DNA of 64,000 bases from Hyphomicrobiales bacterium (GTDB lineage Bacteria; Pseudomonadota; Alphaproteobacteria; Rhizobiales; Rhizobiaceae): NCBI GenBank assembly GCA_900470155.1, contig UBZT01000003.1, positions 372,001 through 436,000 of the forward strand, given 5' to 3'. The translations under genes and the position numbers were made by a program. The stretch's first letter is position 1. Each line of letters begins with the position of its first letter. Shown piece by piece: positions 61,158 to 64,000 of the stretch. A model generated the notes under the pieces. The model made no database searches and was not told the origin of the DNA. It worked only from the letters and a program-made list of their open reading frames with translations.

Positions 61158-61904
61158 ATGACCAAAGTGCTAAGCGATTCCCGTTCCATCCGCATCAAAG
61201 GCCGGTCCTTCCTGGCAGTCGTTCTGGCGCCGGATCTGCCACTTGACGACTGGTTGATCCGCTTGGACGACCTGGCAGCACGGTCCGCAGGTTTCTTCCT
61301 CGGACGACCGGTTGTCCTGGATGTGTCCGACATCGAGATCGACCGCTCCCAGTTGAAGGGGCTGATCGCCGAACTTTCGGCGCGCAATGTCAGCATCATG
61401 GGCATCGAGGGCGGACGTGCTTCCCTGATCGAGCCCGGCATGCCGCCGGCGCTGAAAGGTGGGCGGGCTGCAGCCGACTACGAGGTGCCGCAGACGGAGA
61501 TACCGGTCGAAGGTTCGAAGCCTGCGGTGCAGCCAGCGGCCGAACCTGTGGCCGTTGTAGAGCAGTATGCTTCGGCGCCATCGCTGATGGTGCGTGAACC
61601 GGTGCGATCCGGCCAGTCGATCGTCTTTGCACAGGGTGACATCACCGTCCTCGGATCTGTCGCGTCCGGTGCCGAGGTGATCGCCGGTGGCTCCGTGCAT
61701 ATCTACGGTGCCTTGCGGGGGCGGGCCCTTGCCGGATGCCTGGGCAACGGCGAGGCGCGGATCTTTTGCCGTAAATTCGAATCCGAACTGATCGCAATCG
61801 ACGGTGTTTACGCGATGACCGAGGACATGGACCCGGACCTGCGTGGCAAGCCGGTCCAGCTTTGGCTTGAGGGTGATGCGATCCAAGTTGAGAAGATGAT
61901 GTGA
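61158..61904 (+). CDS. minC: Septum site-determining protein MinC
   Basis: The 248-residue protein has the N-terminal FtsZ-inhibiting domain (SIRIKGRSFLAVVLAP, FFLGRPVVLDVSDIE), a Pro/Ala-rich linker (about 115-140) and the C-terminal beta-helix with repeated Gly turns (VFAQGDITVLGSVASGAEVI, GGSVHIYGALRGRALAG). It inhibits FtsZ ring assembly away from mid-cell when recruited by MinD. It is the first gene of minCDE, 35 bp before minD, with a CtrA-type box in its promoter. Confidence 0.97.
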   Translation: MTKVLSDSRSIRIKGRSFLAVVLAPDLPLDDWLIRLDDLAARSAGFFLGRPVVLDVSDIEIDRSQLKGLIAELSARNVSIMGIEGGRASLIEPGMPPALKGGRAAADYEVPQTEIPVEGSKPAVQPAAEPVAVVEQYASAPSLMVREPVRSGQSIVFAQGDITVLGSVASGAEVIAGGSVHIYGALRGRALAGCLGNGEARIFCRKFESELIAIDGVYAMTEDMDPDLRGKPVQLWLEGDAIQVEKMM

Positions 61905-61939
61905 TGATGAATTCGAGCGGGGCTATAGAGGAGAGATAT

Positions 61940-62755
61940 ATGGGCAAGGTTGTTGTTGTAACGTCAGGCAAGGGTGGGGTGGGCAAAACCACGTCGACTG
62001 CCGCACTGGGAGCGGCTCTTGCGCAACGAAACGAAAAAGTCGTGGTCGTCGATTTCGACGTCGGCTTGCGTAATCTCGATCTGGTCATGGGCGCAGAGCG
62101 TCGGGTTGTCTACGATCTGGTCAATGTCATCCAGGGCGATGCGAAGCTGCCGCAGGCGCTGATCCGCGACAAGCGTCTCGAAACACTGTTCCTGCTGCCG
62201 GCGTCTCAGACCCGCGACAAGGACAATTTGACCGCCGAAGGCGTCGAGCGGGTCATCACCGAGTTGAAGAAGTATTTCGACTGGATCATCTGCGACAGCC
62301 CTGCCGGTATCGAGCGTGGTGCGACGCTTGCCATGCGCCACGCCGACATGGCCGTAGTCGTGACCAATCCGGAAGTCTCTTCCGTGCGCGATTCCGACCG
62401 CATTATCGGTCTGCTGGATTCGAAGACCTTGAAGGCAGAACGCGGCGAGCGCATCGAGAAACATCTTCTCCTGACCCGCTACGATGCTAACCGCGCCCAG
62501 CGGGGTGACATGCTGAAGGTCGATGACGTACTCGAAATCCTGTCGATCCCGTTGCTGGGCATCATTCCGGAAAGCATGGATGTGCTGCGTGCATCCAATA
62601 TTGGTGCACCGGTCACACTGGCCGATGCGCGTAGCATTCCAGCGCAAGCCTATTTTGATGCGGCCCGTCGTCTTGCCGGCGAAAGCATTCCAATCACTAT
62701 CCCGGGCGAGAAACGTAGCCTTCTCGACAAGATCTTCGCGCGGAGGGCCGCATGA
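61940..62755 (+). CDS. minD: Septum site-determining ATPase MinD
   Basis: A 271-residue ParA-type ATPase with the deviant Walker [28 protein letters not shown] and a C-terminal amphipathic helix ([11 protein letters not shown]) for membrane binding. It recruits MinC to the membrane and is removed by MinE. GAGGAGAG fixes the start at 61940, which gives the standard MinD length; an in-frame ATG 39 bp upstream is less likely. The stop overlaps the minE start by ATGA. Confidence 0.98.
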   Translation: MGKVVVVTSGKGGVGKTTSTAALGAALAQRNEKVVVVDFDVGLRNLDLVMGAERRVVYDLVNVIQGDAKLPQALIRDKRLETLFLLPASQTRDKDNLTAEGVERVITELKKYFDWIICDSPAGIERGATLAMRHADMAVVVTNPEVSSVRDSDRIIGLLDSKTLKAERGERIEKHLLLTRYDANRAQRGDMLKVDDVLEILSIPLLGIIPESMDVLRASNIGAPVTLADARSIPAQAYFDAARRLAGESIPITIPGEKRSLLDKIFARRAA

Positions 62756-63015
62756 GCATTTTTTCGCTGTTTCGTAAACAACAACGGTCTGCGCCGATGG
62801 CGCGCGAGCGGCTGCAGGTCCTGCTGGCGCATGAACGCGCGTCACTCGAATCCGATCTGGTCGCAATCCTGCGCGAGGAGATCCTGGCCGTGATCGCCAA
62901 GCACGTAGAGTTCGATCGCGACAAGGTTCGGATCAAGATGGACCGCGATGACGATGTTTCCATCCTCGAGATCGATGTCGAGATCCCGCTCAACGCTGCA
63001 AGGCTTGCAGCCTAG
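62752..63015 (+). CDS. minE: Cell division topological specificity factor MinE
   Basis: The 87-residue protein has the N-terminal membrane-targeting part ([10 protein letters not shown]), the anti-MinCD helix region ([15 protein letters not shown]) and the C-terminal topological domain. It stimulates MinD ATPase activity and so drives pole-to-pole oscillation. It is translationally coupled to minD and ends the operon. Confidence 0.97.
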   Translation: MSIFSLFRKQQRSAPMARERLQVLLAHERASLESDLVAILREEILAVIAKHVEFDRDKVRIKMDRDDDVSILEIDVEIPLNAARLAA

Positions 63016-63584
63016 GTGTGAGCTTTCGGGCGGTTGTCCATTTGGACCGGATTCCCAAAACACTTTTGTTCTGATTAATGTGATGCTGACTGGATAGAGG
63101 CCAGCATCACATGACCGCACCTTAATCGAATGACTGACCCTTCGTGATCGGCATGTTGCATCCGTGTTGAGAGGCGAGAGCATCCGGGCCATGGCAGTAC
63201 GCTTCGAGGTGCACGCGGGTTGCTCCCAGTTCGATGCAAATTTACCGTAGAGACGTTAGAGCATTATTACAGTCGGCCTGTTTGCTGAATTCCACGTGCC
63301 CGCCGGCAACTACGACTTAGTTCTTTCGGGACTGGCGGGGAGGGATCAGGCAATGGCCGTGGGGGGCTTCCATTGCTACTGGCGTTTCCGTTCAATCAAT
63401 TGCCAAAGCGATCGGGTGGCTGGTCGTGGTCCTTCGCGCGATGTCGAACATACCGGCAGTGATTGGCGAGGGCATGATAGTTTGCTGCGCCAACGAGATC
63501 GGAGGACGGCGCTCCTGTACCTCCTTGGCAGAGCAACCCTTGTCTTCCATCGGTCGGGTTGCTGGGCTAACTACCCCAGCAGTT
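63016..63584. other. Non-coding gap between minE and the LysR gene
   Basis: This stretch of 569 bp holds the hairpin at 63080-63110. Beyond it are short open frames in both strands (for instance 63296-63619) that show no recognisable protein and no convincing ribosome binding site. It may contain decayed coding sequence, but I cannot name a parent gene. Confidence 0.5.
63080..63110 (+). terminator. Hairpin after minE
   Basis: GTGATGCTG and CAGCATCAC form a perfect 9-bp stem around a 13-nt loop, 65 nt after the minE stop. No T-run follows, so it is a possible but weak transcript end. Confidence 0.45.
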
Positions 63585-64000
63585 TCATGAATGCCGGGAA
63601 ACGAAGCTGTCATCGTTGATCTTAACAGAAACTTGCGACTCCTGGCCGCCGGCTGCGGTGCACGCAAGGCTATCGCGGATTTGATGCCGCAGCCAGCCGT
63701 TAGCAGGGTCGCTGTCGGCGTGGTTCGCCCAGACCATTTTCACCGGCGGAAAGCTCAGGCTCACGGGCAACGGGCTGACCTCAAGGCCGAGAATTGCCGC
63801 GTAACGAGCGGCAATCCGGCTCGGCACCGTGGCAATCACCGGTGCAACCTGTGCCGCCGAGAGCACCGACATATAGCCGGGTGCGGCCGTGATGACGTTC
63901 AGTTCAACGCCGGCCATTTCCAGAGCATCCTTAATACAACCCTGCAATGTCTCGTTCTGGGAGATGGTCGCATGCTCGGCGGAAAGATAGTCCGGGAGTT
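63585..64000 (-). CDS. LysR-family regulator, C-terminal part (partial)
   Basis: The frame runs in from the right edge with no start inside the window (138 codons seen). It contains the end of a LysR substrate-binding domain: LNVITAAPGYMSVLSAAQVAPVIATVPSR style sequence, then LEVSPLPVSLSFPPVKMVWANHADSDPANGWLRHQI, which is typical of the last strand and helix. The DNA-binding half lies outside, so target genes and ligand cannot be inferred. Confidence 0.82.
   Translation of the reverse strand, partial: LPDYLSAEHATISQNETLQGCIKDALEMAGVELNVITAAPGYMSVLSAAQVAPVIATVPSRIAARYAAILGLEVSPLPVSLSFPPVKMVWANHADSDPANGWLRHQIRDSLACTAAGGQESQVSVKINDDSFVSRHS

Noticed and set aside
63296..63619. Possible small gene or degraded coding sequence after minE
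   Set aside because: No recognisable protein in any frame and no convincing ribosome binding site; left as non-coding.

Overview
The window looks like part of a Rhizobiaceae genome (Rhizobium/Agrobacterium group). It has an alphaproteobacterial minCDE operon, an ExoY/ExoF/Wzc-type exopolysaccharide (EPS) locus, a giant T1SS-143-type adhesin, perfect CtrA-type boxes upstream of two genes, and moderately high GC coding sequence. In this family minCDE usually lies on a chromid or megaplasmid, so a secondary replicon is plausible (inference). No tRNA, rRNA, CRISPR array, insertion sequence or replication origin was recognised.

Layout. (1) 1-5.6 kb: a 5-oxoproline (pyroglutamate) utilisation operon on the minus strand: an NRAMP-fold transporter, pxpA, a DUF1445/D-glutamate-cyclase-like gene and a fused pxpB-pxpC that runs off the left edge. 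A GntR regulator is divergent. (2) 5.6-6.4 kb: an SDR dehydrogenase. (3) 6.6-23.9 kb: one 5,776-residue type I-secreted adhesin. Its core is a six-module block present twice in tandem (about 4.26 kb per copy), followed by a von Willebrand A domain and a calcium-binding/secretion C-terminus. A CtrA-type box lies just upstream. (4) 24.4-25.7 kb: an acyl-CoA thioesterase and a pseudoazurin with an FNR/NnrR-like box. (5) 25.9-42.6 kb: a near-complete Wzy-dependent EPS locus: ExoY-type initiating transferase, Wzx flippase, Wzy polymerase, Wzc-like co-polymerase/kinase, ExoF/Wza-like export protein, three glycosyltransferases, a TIGR04325 methyltransferase, a pyruvyl transferase, a secreted GH16 glycanase and two regulators (LuxR type and Crp/Fnr type). 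(6) 42.8-61.0 kb: a hybrid NRPS/PKS operon (A-T; KS-AT-ACP-AMT-C-A-T; C*-T-TE), co-transcribed with a protein resembling glucosamine inositolphosphorylceramide transferase. Convergent to it are a phosphopantetheinyl transferase and a DegT/StrS aminotransferase, then a GMC oxidoreductase. (7) 61.1-63.0 kb: minCDE with a CtrA-type box. (8) right edge: the 3' part of a LysR regulator.

How it may work together. The EPS genes are sufficient in type to start, extend, flip, polymerise, modify, export and trim a heteropolysaccharide with a repeat of roughly four sugars. The adjoining NRPS/PKS is predicted to take an amino acid, extend it with malonate, transaminate the beta-keto group and condense the result with glycine. 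The last module has no adenylation domain, has lost the catalytic His of its condensation domain, and ends in a thioesterase with Cys in place of Ser. Together with the co-transcribed sugar-transferase-like protein and the DegT aminotransferase, this suggests the peptide may be attached to the polysaccharide or to an amino sugar rather than released as a free siderophore or antibiotic. That coupling is a hypothesis from gene order, not something the sequence proves.
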